Origin: Neurospora tetraspora
Taxonomy: Eukaryota; Ascomycota; Sordariomycetes; Sordariales; Sordariaceae
Assembly: GCF_033439725.1 (NCBI RefSeq)
Contig: NW_026944387.1
Location: 310,001 to 374,000, forward strand
Direction of reading: 5' to 3'
DNA: 64,000 nucleotides
Of this stretch, positions 24,201 to 34,159 are shown one piece after another (position 1 is the stretch's first letter; each line of letters begins with the position of its first letter). Under the pieces are notes generated by a model that worked only from the letters and a program-made list of their open reading frames with translations, ran no database searches and was not told where the DNA came from. The position numbers and the translations under genes were made by a program.

Positions 24201-24372
24201 GGCAGCGAAGGCAAAGAGAGATGGGTTCAGCCCCGAAAACTTGGATGGAGGCGCTAGTCTGACTTGGTATTTGACTTGGTGTGCTGGTAAGTTGTTCTTC
24301 CTGTGTTTCATGTTTGTCTTGATGGGATGAGGAATGCTAACTCAGGTGGAAACAGCTCTTGGTGGACTTTGA
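21235..24372 (+). CDS. Secreted endo-1,3-beta-glucanase, GH81 family
   Basis: This encodes an inverting glucanase that cuts beta-1,3-glucan in the cell wall, in septum separation, autolysis or attack on other fungi. The N-terminus has basic residues and then a hydrophobic stretch (WLLLLWLTTLLQ, near 19-32), a signal peptide or anchor. A Pro/Ser-rich region runs to about residue 200. The GH81 domain starts at IPTNKFHANFFLGSQSSSVW. Key blocks are NDHHFHYGYFIYTGAVLAH (catalytic Asp near 656) and DWYHGHSWAHGL with ESSSEDSMHVYAL (catalytic Glu cluster near 735-740). Near residues 880-1000 a Thr/Pro/Ser/Gly-rich insert with basic RR and KR pairs interrupts the domain before its last block DGGASLTWYLTW. 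A 69-nt intron (24287-24355, branch GCTAAC) joins a five-residue end ALGGL. An acceptor at 24345 is possible but too near the branch site. Total 1,022 residues. Confidence 0.9.
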
Positions 24373-26069
24373 GCCAACTGCATAAGCATATCGATGCGTG
24401 AGGTCGCTACGCTACCTCCTTTCTGCTTGGCTTTACTTTCAATTCTTTTTCTCTCTTCTAATACCCCCTTTTAATTTGCATTAGCATGGCGTTTTGGGGT
24501 TATGGTATGGCGTTATGAATCACAAAACGGAAACGAAGACATGAAGAAACGATACCCGCAAACACATGGCGATGAACCTGACATTGAACGGATTAAAAGG
24601 AGAACGCCCCTAGTTATAAACAGAACAGGATAGATTATTAGACTTAGACGGATATTGATGATACCCCTCCTGCCCGTTGTGTTGGGCAACCAAACCAGGG
24701 CTTGGATACAGGATTAGAGGATAAGGGTCATTGTTATAGAATAATACAAGGCATATACAAGTACAGTCATGGTCATATTCTTGATTTCTCGAGATATATG
24801 CTTTCTTGTGTTTTGACCTTGGATGTTGGAACTTAGTTTCGTTTCGTTTCAAGCCGGGGATATTCAATCTGTGTGGCATAAACAAGACAAAGGAAAAAAA
24901 AAGCAAAAGAGATGAACCTAGGAAAAGGAGAGTGTATATGCGTGTAAGAGCAAGCAAGGATACAAGGTTCGAAAAAACCGAAGAACCCCCCAAACTCTGG
25001 CGGCGTTGGGAGATCAGCATTTGGAGGAAGACGTCATTCCGTCCTGTCCATCATTCAACCTTCCTCGCCGAGTTCGCCTTGCTTGAGCTCCTTGGACGAC
25101 GGGAGCTAAGGTAAAGGAAGGGAAGGTACCTAGGCACAGCTCGTCCTCCACGACTCCCCTCGCTTGGGTCGCTTCCTCCTGCCCCTACTGTGTACAGGTA
25201 GGTCATCAAGGTCCCGGTTGGGACGCCGCAAAGGTCATCCCGTTCCATGCATCTCCCCGTCATATCGCCGGGGCAGCACTGAGATCCAGAATACCAAGCG
25301 GTATTGGAATTAGTAACGCCTGTCCGTAAGTGGGCGGAGCAAAGAACGGATGATGATGATGGTTCACTTGTGAAGGACGAAACAAGAAATGGTGGTCACG
25401 GGGCAGTTGACCAAGCTCTTATCTTATCCATATCCGGCAACTGCAAGCCGATGGGTGCCTGCACTAACTGGCTGTCGGCCTTGTTTTGTTAAGCTTCCTG
25501 CCCTTGGCCACCTGAAGTCCAGCGAAGCACTAACAGCCTGTTAGACTGTCGAGCTTCTTGTACCAACAGCAAGTGCATAAAGTACTAACTCCCTAACAAT
25601 TTTGCAAGCACCTCGACATGTCCCATTTCCCGATTCCCGTGCGTGTTGATAACTAATGGAAGCCCGTCTCGAATGTCGACTTTGAATTCGACGTTTTGCA
25701 CGTAGGCGTCAGTGAACCATCATGATACGAAGTTAACATAAGGTTTTATCAATGAGTACACTTTGCTTTGCCGTCACCCCAGGAGAAGATGCTGAATTCG
25801 ATGAGTGTCTCCTTACTCTTAATCTGACACAAATGAGGACCCGCAGTTCGTTAGGATAAAGAGATGAAGGTAACGTTATAACTTCATTCATACTCCCATC
25901 TTCTATCTGTGTCAAGCAGAAAGTTCGTTTGTTACCCAACGTCTTTTGTTCCCAAAGTAAGCTCATAAGAATACCCAAAGTTCCGATCCGTATCATGCTC
26001 ATCCCCAACCAGAACTAAAATCGCCCTCGTAATCGCCATCCCGATCAACCGTAACCCGAACACAAAACA
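24373..26069. other. Intergenic region
   Basis: 1.7 kb without a credible gene. A perfect palindrome CTAACAGCCTGTTAG lies at 25530-25544. An open frame on the minus strand at 25733-26008 has no ATG at its start and no family signature. Confidence 0.5.
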
Positions 26070-26756
26070 TCACAAGGACGAACCATTCATTGAACCCGGA
26101 AGCGTCCCAGAAGGAGGAACAGAACCCGACAACGGGTCAGTAGGAGGAACAGAACCCGGAAACGTCCCAGCAGGAAAAATAGAACCCGACAACGGGTTAG
26201 TAGGAGGAATAGAACCCGGAAGCGTCCCAGAAGGAGGAACGGAACCCGAAAGACCCTGAATTTTTATTGCCTCCGCCATCCACATATTTCTCTTCATCCA
26301 CTAACAAATGCAAGACAGTCTGTTAGCACCAAAAATACATCTTTCTTACCGCAATGCCGAAAGTCAAACAGTTCGCTAGAGATACCAAACAGAACTCGAA
26401 GCAACGTAGGGGAACCGACGAACCTTCTTAGGGTATACACTCAAGTGTTTCTGCAAATCTTCCTATGTATCGGTGAACACTTTCGATGCGGCCTTACGGG
26501 TCTCCAGTGGGATAGTATTAACGCCGAAATCTCCCGTGTTCACAGCCACCATGGTCTCACAAAATGACTCAAGCTCTGACCTTTGCGCGATTAGCTGGTT
26601 CATCGAATCCAACGCTAACTGCCAGAGTTTTACGAGCGCTGTGGGGTTCATGTTAAATTGTTGTTGGTGGTATGGTTTCTCTGGAGTCTCAAACCGACAA
26701 AGATGCATGGCAATATCGATGAACACGTTCCTCTCATACAAGTCTTCCAGCACGTC
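26070..26756 (-). other. Probable continuation of the zinc-cluster gene, structure unclear
   Basis: Downstream of the first in-frame TAG of the gene that follows, the same reading frame stays open and protein-like (DVLEDLYERNVFIDIAMHL, then LWQLALDSMNQLIAQ) to a second TAG near 26463. Beyond it more open sequence (EDLQKHLSVYPKK), a GTAAGA donor, a GCTAAC branch site and a TTAG acceptor at about 26300 lead into a Pro/Gly/Ser-rich repeat ending at 26070. Both TAG codons are followed by G, so they could be intron acceptors, but no well-formed short intron removes them. Either the annotated stop is real and this is decayed coding sequence, or there are unusual introns. Confidence 0.4.
26088..26243 (-). 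repeat. 60-bp tandem repeat, about 2.6 copies
   Basis: The unit encodes, in the longest frame, a 20-residue repeat of the form SVPPSGTLPGSIPPTNPLSG. Copies differ at a few positions. The multiple-of-three period keeps all frames open across the array. Confidence 0.85.
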
Positions 26757-28431
26757 CTAGATCTCTGCAAACTGTTGAGACATCATATAGGGATTCGCGC
26801 GGAGGAACTCGCGATGGGAAAACTCGAGATAAGACTGCCCCGAGCAGATATATCCGGCGATGAGGTTACAGAAGGACAGCAATTCCACTAGCTGGGTGCG
26901 AGAGGGCGATTAGTAGGAAGGAGACTCAAATTATGGGAATGGAACAAGTACCGTATCCCTGACTTCTAAACGCTGCTCTGGACAGTCTGCTTCCAACCAG
27001 TACGTGTCCAAGTAGAACAGATTGCGCGCGATGCAGTGTCGACATAGTCCGAACGGACCAAATTTACCCGAGAAAGTATCGGGGGAGTCTCGAGCCACTG
27101 ACCTCAAAATAAAAAGGCGTCCTTGGACACATTCGCGCACAGCCCACTGTGTGGCTATCTCCAGGTGTGTCGGGGTTTTGGCGAGGCTCTCCTTTAAGTT
27201 GCAATCGAGCCATACCTAGAAGGAAGCGATATCTAAGTAAACAGCTGTCCGAATGGTAAACGCAACATGTAGGCTGAATCTTCATGAACAAGAAGATTGA
27301 ACCACTTACTTTTCTCATGTTCCGTATCCAAAACTCCCAAAGAGCAACATTATTATACCCCTCCAGTGCCGGACGAAGGGATGACAGTTCAATTTGCAGG
27401 TCTAATAGACTCATGACGTCCTTGGCGTCCTTGGAACGGTACATATCGATGAGTACCTTGTGATGTTCTTGGAAGAGATTTTCCATCATTCTTCGGATAT
27501 TCGCAGCCGGATCCACAGGACCGTCAATGACCGGTGGTGGACCGGTGTTGGTCTGCATCTGAGACTCGTCGGTTGTATAGTCTGTTAAACACTGTAGGTG
27601 GCGGCCGGCACAGGGGGGGCATGCTTCATCAATGAAGGACCTCTGGCACATAATGCCCTCAGCCACGCAACCACGGCAGGGCAGTTGAAACGCCTGGTTT
27701 AACGTTACTACTTGTTGTGCCGTGGCTACCGAGTTTCTGCATTCTAGCTGACATGGCGGGGCGGGTAGTCGCCCAATAACCGGGTTGCCGACATCGTCGG
27801 CGACAAGCGTGCGATGCATGAGTTGGAATAACTAAAAGGGCATCTCAGTCCAGAGCAGAATGAACGGTACATAAGTGCATTGGCTCACCCTTGATTCTAT
27901 GCGTATACAAGCTTCCAGTATGAAGGTCTTTTGCATGGGATGAGGCGCAGGACCTTGACTGAGTTCCTTCCGAGTCCTGGAAACCAAGGTACTGTATTTT
28001 ATGGACAGGTCACGGTAGACAGTCGAGGACAAGTTGGTCTGTATTCTTTCGCAATGTGCCATCAGGCCTTTAAAAACAGTCATCATTGATTCGATGGCCG
28101 TTGAATGTTCTGCTCCTTCTTGACCGCCTTGAGCAGAGGCAGCTTCGAGGGGCGCTTGGTTGGCGGCGGAATGCGACGACTCGCCTTGCTGACCGCCAAA
28201 AATGCTGGGCACCTGGTTGGCGGAGGAAAGCGACAATTCGCTTTGCTGATTGCCATATATGTTGGGCGCTTGGTTGACGCCGAACTGCGACGATTCGCCT
28301 TGCTGACTGCTATGTATGCTGGGCGTTTGGTTGGCCTCGAACTGCAACGACTGGCCTTCTTGATTGCCATACATGCTGGGCACTTGGTTGGCGGCGGAAT
28401 GCGACGACTCGCCTTGTTGACTGCCAGGCAT
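26757..28431 (-). CDS. Zinc-cluster-like protein with Gln/Ser-rich N-terminal repeats
   Basis: Four exons (27889-28431, 27310-27831, 26952-27215, 26757-26891), all joined in phase 0, give 487 residues. The first ATG in the open frame is at 28431. Residues 3-97 are five 19-residue repeats (for example GSQQGESSHSAANQVPSMY), rich in Gln, Asn and Ser. The second exon has CRGC-x6-C-x8-CPPC-x6-C (from CRGCVAEGIMC to CAGRHLQC), which exactly matches the spacing of fungal Zn(II)2Cys6 clusters, although the basic residues expected for DNA contact are few. The remaining sequence is helical and has no recognised domain. The gene may regulate transcription, but that is inference from the cysteine spacing. 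Its true 3' end is uncertain: coding-like sequence continues past the stop. The gene lies just downstream of STN1 on the same strand. Confidence 0.6.
28141..28425 (-). repeat. 57-bp coding minisatellite, five copies
   Basis: Five tandem units of 57 bp encode 19-residue repeats ending in NQ-V/A/T-P-S/N-M/I. The units diverge at several codons, so the array is not brand new. The period is a multiple of three, so changes in copy number keep the frame. Confidence 0.9.
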
Positions 28432-28911
28432 GCTGGGCGATCGGGGAGCCGGGTGAGAGAACTTGTGAGGCAAGCAAGCAGTTGGGTGCGCAACGGGGCT
28501 CCCGTGAGGTCGGGGTCGGGACTGGATTGGAAGGAAAAATGTGCTCAGAAGAATGCCAGTAGTGGGTTAAAAATAGACGGTTTATCAAACGTGAATACCG
28601 ATGTGATTCACAGAATCAAGTGAAATGATATGGGGTAGAAGACCGCAGTGTGGTGAAGTGGAACAGAGTGCAGGATTGAGAATGGAAACGGAGAAACGAC
28701 AAGGAATATGGATGCCCCTGATAAGAGGAGCGAAAGGATCGGACTTGAGGGGAGTTTGCACCTCCCATTACGAAAAAGAGGGGCGACGAGACTGCATTGG
28801 ACCTTCCCATATCGTAGTGCCACACGATAGTAAAATGTCTGCAGTGATGATCCCCTGAAGAATACATCCGACCCTTCCCTCCTTCGTTCCTTCCTTCCAA
28901 TTTTCCAGCTG
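28432..28911. other. Intergenic, upstream of zinc-cluster-like gene
   Basis: 480 nt between two minus-strand genes: the promoter of the zinc-cluster-like gene and the 3' flank of STN1. Open frames across it lack ATG starts at useful places. Confidence 0.55.
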
Positions 28912-29968
28912 TCACAATCCAAGAGCCGTATACTTACCAGTTACAGGAACCACCCTGTCACTGCTAACCGACTTGGTCTTTCTTTCCAGGCCCGTAGGCT
29001 CCTTGGGTCTCGGCGGTATCGGCGCCCTCGACACGACCTTTCTTTCCAAGCCCGTGACGTTCCTCTTCGTCCTCGTCGGAATCACCACTTGTGCCTGCGT
29101 CTTTGCCACATGTTCAGAAGCAAAAGCAGCCTTCCTTTCCTTTTCTTGTCGTTTCTCCTGCCCCGCTCCATCACCCTCTCCCCTCGCCCTCCCCTCTTCA
29201 TCCAACCTCATCCTCTCCTCCTCCAACCTCCTCCTCCTCTTCCTCTCCCTCCTCCTCTCCTCCTTCTCCCTCTCCCTCTTCGCATCCCTCTCATCAACCC
29301 CCATCGCCTCCCTCCTCAACCTCCTCACCACCTTCTCCTCCAGCCTCCACGGCCTATCCAAAACCTCTTGACGCAATTGCACCACCCTCTCCCAAAACGC
29401 TACTTCCTGCTCTGTGGTTTTTAGATGGACAATTTTTTCGACTTTGACTTGTCGCTGCTCGCGGAAGGTGCGCAGGGAGCCTTTGATGTCTAGGGTATGG
29501 CCTATGTCTATTTCGGAGTCGATGATTGGGAGGGGTGAGGCGGGTTGTTGTTGACCTGGAGGAGGGACGGTGGGAGCAGAATTGGCAGGAGGAGGAGGAA
29601 GCGGGATAACGCATTCGATGGTGTGTCCGCTGCTGTCGTCGATGGTGATTACTTGTATCTGTCCCTTGCGTGAGGAGGAGTCACCGTAGACGTCGATGGC
29701 GACGACGATGCCGCAGATGCGAACCCATTTGATGGGGTGGTTGAGGTGGAAGTAGAGGTCTTGGCCTGTTGCCAAAAATGAATGTTAGACTTGCGTAGTT
29801 GCATGGGGACTTGGAGGGTGACCTACCTTGAAACCCTGGATGGCTCGACAGGGCGGCAATATCGGCGGCTCGTAAATGACACCACTTGTTGATGGTCGGC
29901 GAGAGGTGGAAGCAGTACTGGGGGTAGAGCTCGGGGGCTGGCTGACCCTGGGCCCCGGAGTCGGTCAT
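28912..29968 (-). CDS. stn1: Telomere-capping CST complex subunit STN1
   Basis: Two exons (29827-29968 and 28912-29765; 61-nt intron) encode 331 residues. STN1 binds TEN1 (and CTC1/CDC13 where present) and protects single-stranded telomere DNA. The N-terminal OB-fold is recognisable: YPQYCFHLSPTINKWCHLRA, then GQDLYFHLNHPIKWVRICG spanning the intron, GIVVAIDVYG and the strand VITIDDSSGHTIECV, with a Pro-rich loop after it. A second OB segment ends near IGHTLDIKGSLRTFREQRQVKVEKIV. A very basic and acidic helix (RREREKEERRRERKRRRR type) follows, and a tail with repeated T/VTGLERK motifs. Start: the ATG at 29968 opens MTDSGAQGQ; an ATG five bases upstream is out of frame. The family call rests on the OB-fold block. 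Confidence 0.88.
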
Positions 29969-30655
29969 GGCATGTTGAGTGGAATGCGAGTCGCGCAACG
30001 GCACTGCTCGCCTCGAAGAATCTGGATTCTAGCCGCCCTTTGCGTTTGTGTTCATCGCATGCAGAATGTCGAGGCTGGAGGTGGTGAGCTGCCCTGCCTC
30101 TGGCGAGTGTCTTCAGGTTGTTGTGCAGAGTGGAAGGTTAGAGGTTCGCGTTTACCGCGGCCGGGGCGGAAGCTTCCACTTCGATGCACTGCCCTGACGC
30201 GTCCAGCTGACGCGGGGTCAGGTGAGCGACGGGAAACTAAGTTGCCCTGTGCAGCGCTGTATTTTAGCGGGCTTATAGCGGACGGAAAAGAGCCTCCTGT
30301 CTTGGCGTGAACTTCCACTCCATTCCTCAAGCACTTCCAGGTCCTCCGGTCGGTATAGGACAAAATTCGCAATGAACAGCCATGAAAAAAGGAGAACACA
30401 ATCTTTGCCTTGATCGATCTTGAAACATCTTTTGTTTGCTCCTTGTTTGAGATGGGAGTCTAGATCATAAATCACTCCTCCATTAACTCCCCTGTTTGTC
30501 TTCACCATCTCTGATAACACGGCATTGTGTCCAGTTTGGACGAGACGGTCATCCCAAATTGTGGTGTGTCCCAGTACCAGCCCCAGACTCCCCATGCTTG
30601 AACCATGGGACGGGACTAGGTACATAAGCCATTAATCCCCGCCCCCCTATCAGAT
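29969..30655. other. Intergenic between STN1 and tRNA-like gene
   Basis: Upstream region of STN1. No further gene is recognised. Several GACGCG/TGACGCG words lie near 30195-30220, within the range of a promoter; their meaning is unknown. Confidence 0.5.
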
Positions 30656-30760
30656 GGTCCGTTGGTGTAATGGGCAACACAACCTAACCGTCGCATATTC
30701 GTTTCTGCGGATCTTCTATACGCACGAGGGAAGTTACCGGTTCGACTCCGGTGCGGATCA
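30656..30760 (+). tRNA. tRNA-like gene, anticodon unclear, unusual interior
   Basis: The ends fold as a tRNA: acceptor GGTCCGT (30656-30662) pairs over 7 bp with GCGGATC (30753-30759), with A30760 as discriminator base. The D arm is GTGT/ACAC with loop AATGGGCA. The T arm is ACCGG-TTCGACT-CCGGT. The A box (TGGTGTAATGG) and B box (GGTTCGACTCC) are good, and a T5 run follows. Between D arm and T arm there are 55 nt where about 23 are expected, so an intron of about 32 nt is likely. No canonical anticodon stem-loop fits the expected place. The segment CTTCTAT at 30713-30719 would be a perfect loop for tRNA-Arg(UCU), but its stem is imperfect (GCG-bulge-T/ACGC). Arg is a guess by similarity of the D arm to fungal tRNA-Arg. 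Confidence 0.65.
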
Positions 30761-31088
30761 TCGTTTTTCTTCCTTTTTGCTCCTATTATATGTACATTTT
30801 CCTCACAGGCCTTCTTTTCCTACCTTCCTTCCATTCTTTGGCATTAGCAGCGCAAGGCCATCGAAACTAGACAGGAGAACTTCCGTCTTGGACATGATCA
30901 AAGTAACATCACTAAGCGCCTGGGTCTCACAAATTCAATGGCTATGAGGAAGGGGGGTGAAAGGTCCATCGTTATTCGTGAATGCGAGTATATACCCTGA
31001 AATCAATCATCACTGTCATAATTCGTCATCGTGTGTGCGCGTAAACAACTCCCTGTGCCAGACTATCCTCAACAGCTCCGTCGCTTCA
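30761..31088. other. Intergenic
   Basis: 328 nt between the tRNA-like gene and the 3' end of the coiled-coil gene. Apart from the T-runs nothing is recognised. Confidence 0.55.
30764..30768 (+). terminator. Pol III T-run terminator
   Basis: TTTTT starting four bases after the tRNA-like discriminator base, with a second T5 run at 30774-30778. This is the expected RNA polymerase III stop signal and suggests the gene is or was transcribed. Confidence 0.7.
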
Positions 31089-33894
31089 TCAACGCCATAT
31101 CGGTCTGAACACACCCCGGTCTAAAACTGCCGCCTTCCACTTCATCACATACTCCCTTCTCGTCTCCTCCCCGCACGCATTATACGTCACAGCTTTCAGC
31201 GGATTTTCCTCCAAGAGATTCAGCACCTCAGTCATCTCCTTCCCCAACTCATCCTTGTACTTGTTCTGGATATCCTCCACCGCAGCGCGGAGGGCTGTCT
31301 CACCAGGCATGGCCGTAGCACGCAGCGCATCGAATGGCGTGCTGCTGCTACCATCTTGGTTCACTTGGCTAGCCAGATAAGCACCCATCAAAGCCTCCGC
31401 AATCCCCTTCACCACCTCGCGCGTCACCTCGCGCTTGGTCTTCTCTTCCACCTCCGAGGTAACCTGTTCAGCAACTTCACGCCTCAAATCCTCAGTCCAT
31501 TCCGTTCCCAACTCCTCACGGAGTTCCTCATGTTGCAGTTTGACTTCCTCCGCAACCCGCTCCTCCGCCTCGAGCTTGACCGTCTCTTCGAGCTCGCGGT
31601 CTAACTCGTACTTGTTGTAGTCGATGCGGCCTTCGACGTGTTCAATGCGTTCTTCGATGGTACCGAACACGTGATCTGCTTCTTCTGTGTCGTAGCGACA
31701 ATAGTGGGCAGCAAACAGCGATTCTAACGAATCGAGTCGGGGGGAAAATTGATCAAATCGCGTTTCGAGCTGTGAGACGCGGTCGGAGAGTTGGCGCAAT
31801 GCGGAAACGATGTCGGCGTTGGTTACGGGAGATAGGAGTTCGGTTGTGCGTTGGCGTTTGCAGGCTGGAACGGGAAACTTGTTAGAGGGGGGAAAATGCC
31901 GATAGCGGATGAGGGAACATACCACATGGGGTTGACAATTGTACTGGGCTTGCGAGACTGGCACTCATAGTGAGTGGTGGTTGGGGCCCCGTCTCTGGTG
32001 TTTGGTATCCCAGGATGCTGGAGCCTGCATGGCTGTCCTTATCAGCCATGTCAGAACTGGCCCGTCGCTTCCGACTCGAGGGACCGATGCTTTGCACCGT
32101 ACGTTGGGACGAGCCTGATTGTGGATATGGTGGGGCGGCGACGATTCCGTCCCCGACCAGTTCTTGCAGCTCTTCCAATTTCTGGTTGGAATCACCGTTG
32201 GAGATAGGCGGAGTCTTGACCAAGTCAATGACCTTCTGAAATGTATACTCATATAATGCGATCGGCGGCGCCCACGTCTCGTCCGTCCGTAACCGGCCGA
32301 ATGGATAGGCGGATGAGAAGACGGAGGGTAGCAAAGCCAGTTCTTGTTGAATTTCTTGCGAAAGGTCAGGCAGGTAAATGGTGAATCGTTGTACCGAGCT
32401 CAAAGATGCTATGGCATCTAAGATAGCTTGATATCGAGGCTTCGGCTCAAGACACCGGTCCTTCGGCACCATGATGTTGGGTGGCTGTGTCATGGTGACA
32501 CACAGGGAAGCAAAGCTCTCATTAGGAAAATCGTTTGTCGAATGGACGGACACCGTAGGGATGGTGGGCGGATGGCTGCGAGAGAAGTCAACGGACTGGA
32601 CATTCTCTGGATGAATGACCAACGAAAGATACGCTTTCGAGCCACCGTTCTTGAAGAAGAAGAAGCCGTGCAAGGCGAAAACGGCTTGTCGCTTTTCGGT
32701 GTCCACGTATAGGTCGATGCACAGGTCTGATGTTTGCCGATCTTGGTGACTTGCATCCTCCCAAGTTATTACCCCGCTGCGATTGCGTAGATCGATCTTG
32801 CAGTGTGTTTCATCGTCGCTCGAACTAGATGCGGTTGATACATCCACGTCGTCAGTTATATCGTGACTGTCGATCGGCTCAGTATCGATGTTCTCTCGAT
32901 CGTCCTCACGCGGCTCGTTTGAACTACAAGTTTGTTAGTGTACTCCGACATCATGATGCAGATAATGCGGTTGGGGGGCGATGGGGAGGGACGCGCTTGC
33001 GTCCTCGCGCGACAATGTAGCTATCAGTGACGCTCCCACACTAACCAAGGGCCCCAGTCCTTCCACCAGGCGTACCTGATGGGTAGGAGTTGGCATTTTA
33101 TAACGACCCCTGACCGGCGTGGTCGCGTACTTACCCAGCAACATCCCCACACAAACCAAGGGCCCCAGTCCTTCCACCAGGCGTACCTGATGGGTAGGAG
33201 TTGGCATTTTATAACGACCCCTGACCGGCGTGGTCGCGTACTTACCCAGCAACATCCCCACACAAACCAAGGGCCCCAGTCCTTCCACCAGGCGTACCTG
33301 ATGGGTAGGAGTTGGCATTTTATGACGACCCCTGACCGGTGTGGAAGGCGTACTTTGAGCACATCGTATCGCCGGGGGAAGAGGTGGCTGCTCACTGAGC
33401 GATGACGGGGAGGAGAGGTGACAGATGGAAAGGGAGTTGGGAGAAGAGAGGGGGAGGTGAAGAGAAGGGAAACGGGAGGGAAGGGGAAAGGAAGAACGGG
33501 AGGGTAAGGATGGGAGGGAAGGGAACAGAGAGGAAGGGTAGTGTGCGTGTGTTGCTGTTATTGAAAGCCCGTATGGCTGTAATGATCGATCAGGCACTGC
33601 TGCAAGAAAAAGAAATCGATAGTTAGATTCTCTGGCGCTAGAGGGAGACGAGAGACGGGAGACGGAACATGTTAAAGATTACAATGAATTGGATTACTAA
33701 TGGATAACTCACATTGGGGACGAAAGAGGTTGGGTTGATGCATCATGCAGGCGGTCGTCGTCGCGGTGGTTGTCATGGCGACACAAAAAGACAGGAACCT
33801 CCAACAAGGGGCATGGGGAGGCAATGCGCCCTAGTGCTTCATCGTCGTTATTGTCGTCGCGGAGAGGTGTGCGAGGGCCGGAGTCTGCCATCAT
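31089..33894 (-). CDS. Uncharacterised coiled-coil protein with acidic N-terminus
   Basis: Three exons fit: 33713-33894, 31923-32923 and 31089-31864, giving 652 residues. The main exon has no in-frame ATG near its 5' end and is preceded by a CTAAC branch and TTGTAG acceptor. The ATG at 33894 opens MMADSGPRTPLRDDNNDDE and ends at a GTGAGT donor in the matching phase, so I join them; the intron is then 789 nt, long for a fungus and holding the 111-bp repeat. An extra exon in between is possible. The middle part has a beta-rich segment (LCIDLYVDTEKRQAVFALHGFF) and a basic SSRKRRAS patch that may be a nuclear signal. The last exon is a long charged coiled coil (near 400-560). No known domain is recognised and no function is proposed. 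Confidence 0.6.
33047..33345 (-). repeat. 111-bp tandem repeat, about 2.7 copies
   Basis: Units start at 33047, 33158 and 33269, the last partial. Copies are almost identical, so the duplication is recent. On the minus strand each full unit carries a strong donor-like GTAAGTACGCG and a CAGGTACG word. The array lies in the proposed first intron of the coiled-coil gene. Because 111 is a multiple of three, open frames run through it, but they look non-coding. Confidence 0.9.
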
Positions 33895-34159
33895 TAAAGA
33901 GCGATTGATGCGATGGGCTTGATGGGCAATGCGATTGATTTTGATGACGGAAATAGCGTGAATAGAGTGGCAGCCTTGATGGTAGGTAACCAATTAATTG
34001 GATTGAAAAAGTGTGAAGAAGGGTAGAAGGGAAAAGACTCCAAGGACCCGGGGAAGCCCAGATTAAATGCTTGGAGGCTAGAGGTACTAGGCGCCACCAG
34101 GTTCCTCTGGGATGTGCAAGTCACTAACAGGAATGGGTGCGATTCTCACCAAATCTGTT

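Noticed and set aside
25733-26008. Minus-strand 91-codon frame
   Set aside because: It has no ATG at its start and no splice context linking it to the gene at 26-28 kb.
32935-33597. 220-codon frame spanning the 111-bp repeat
   Set aside because: The frame is open because the repeat period is a multiple of three; it has no ATG at its start and reads as repeated intron-like sequence.
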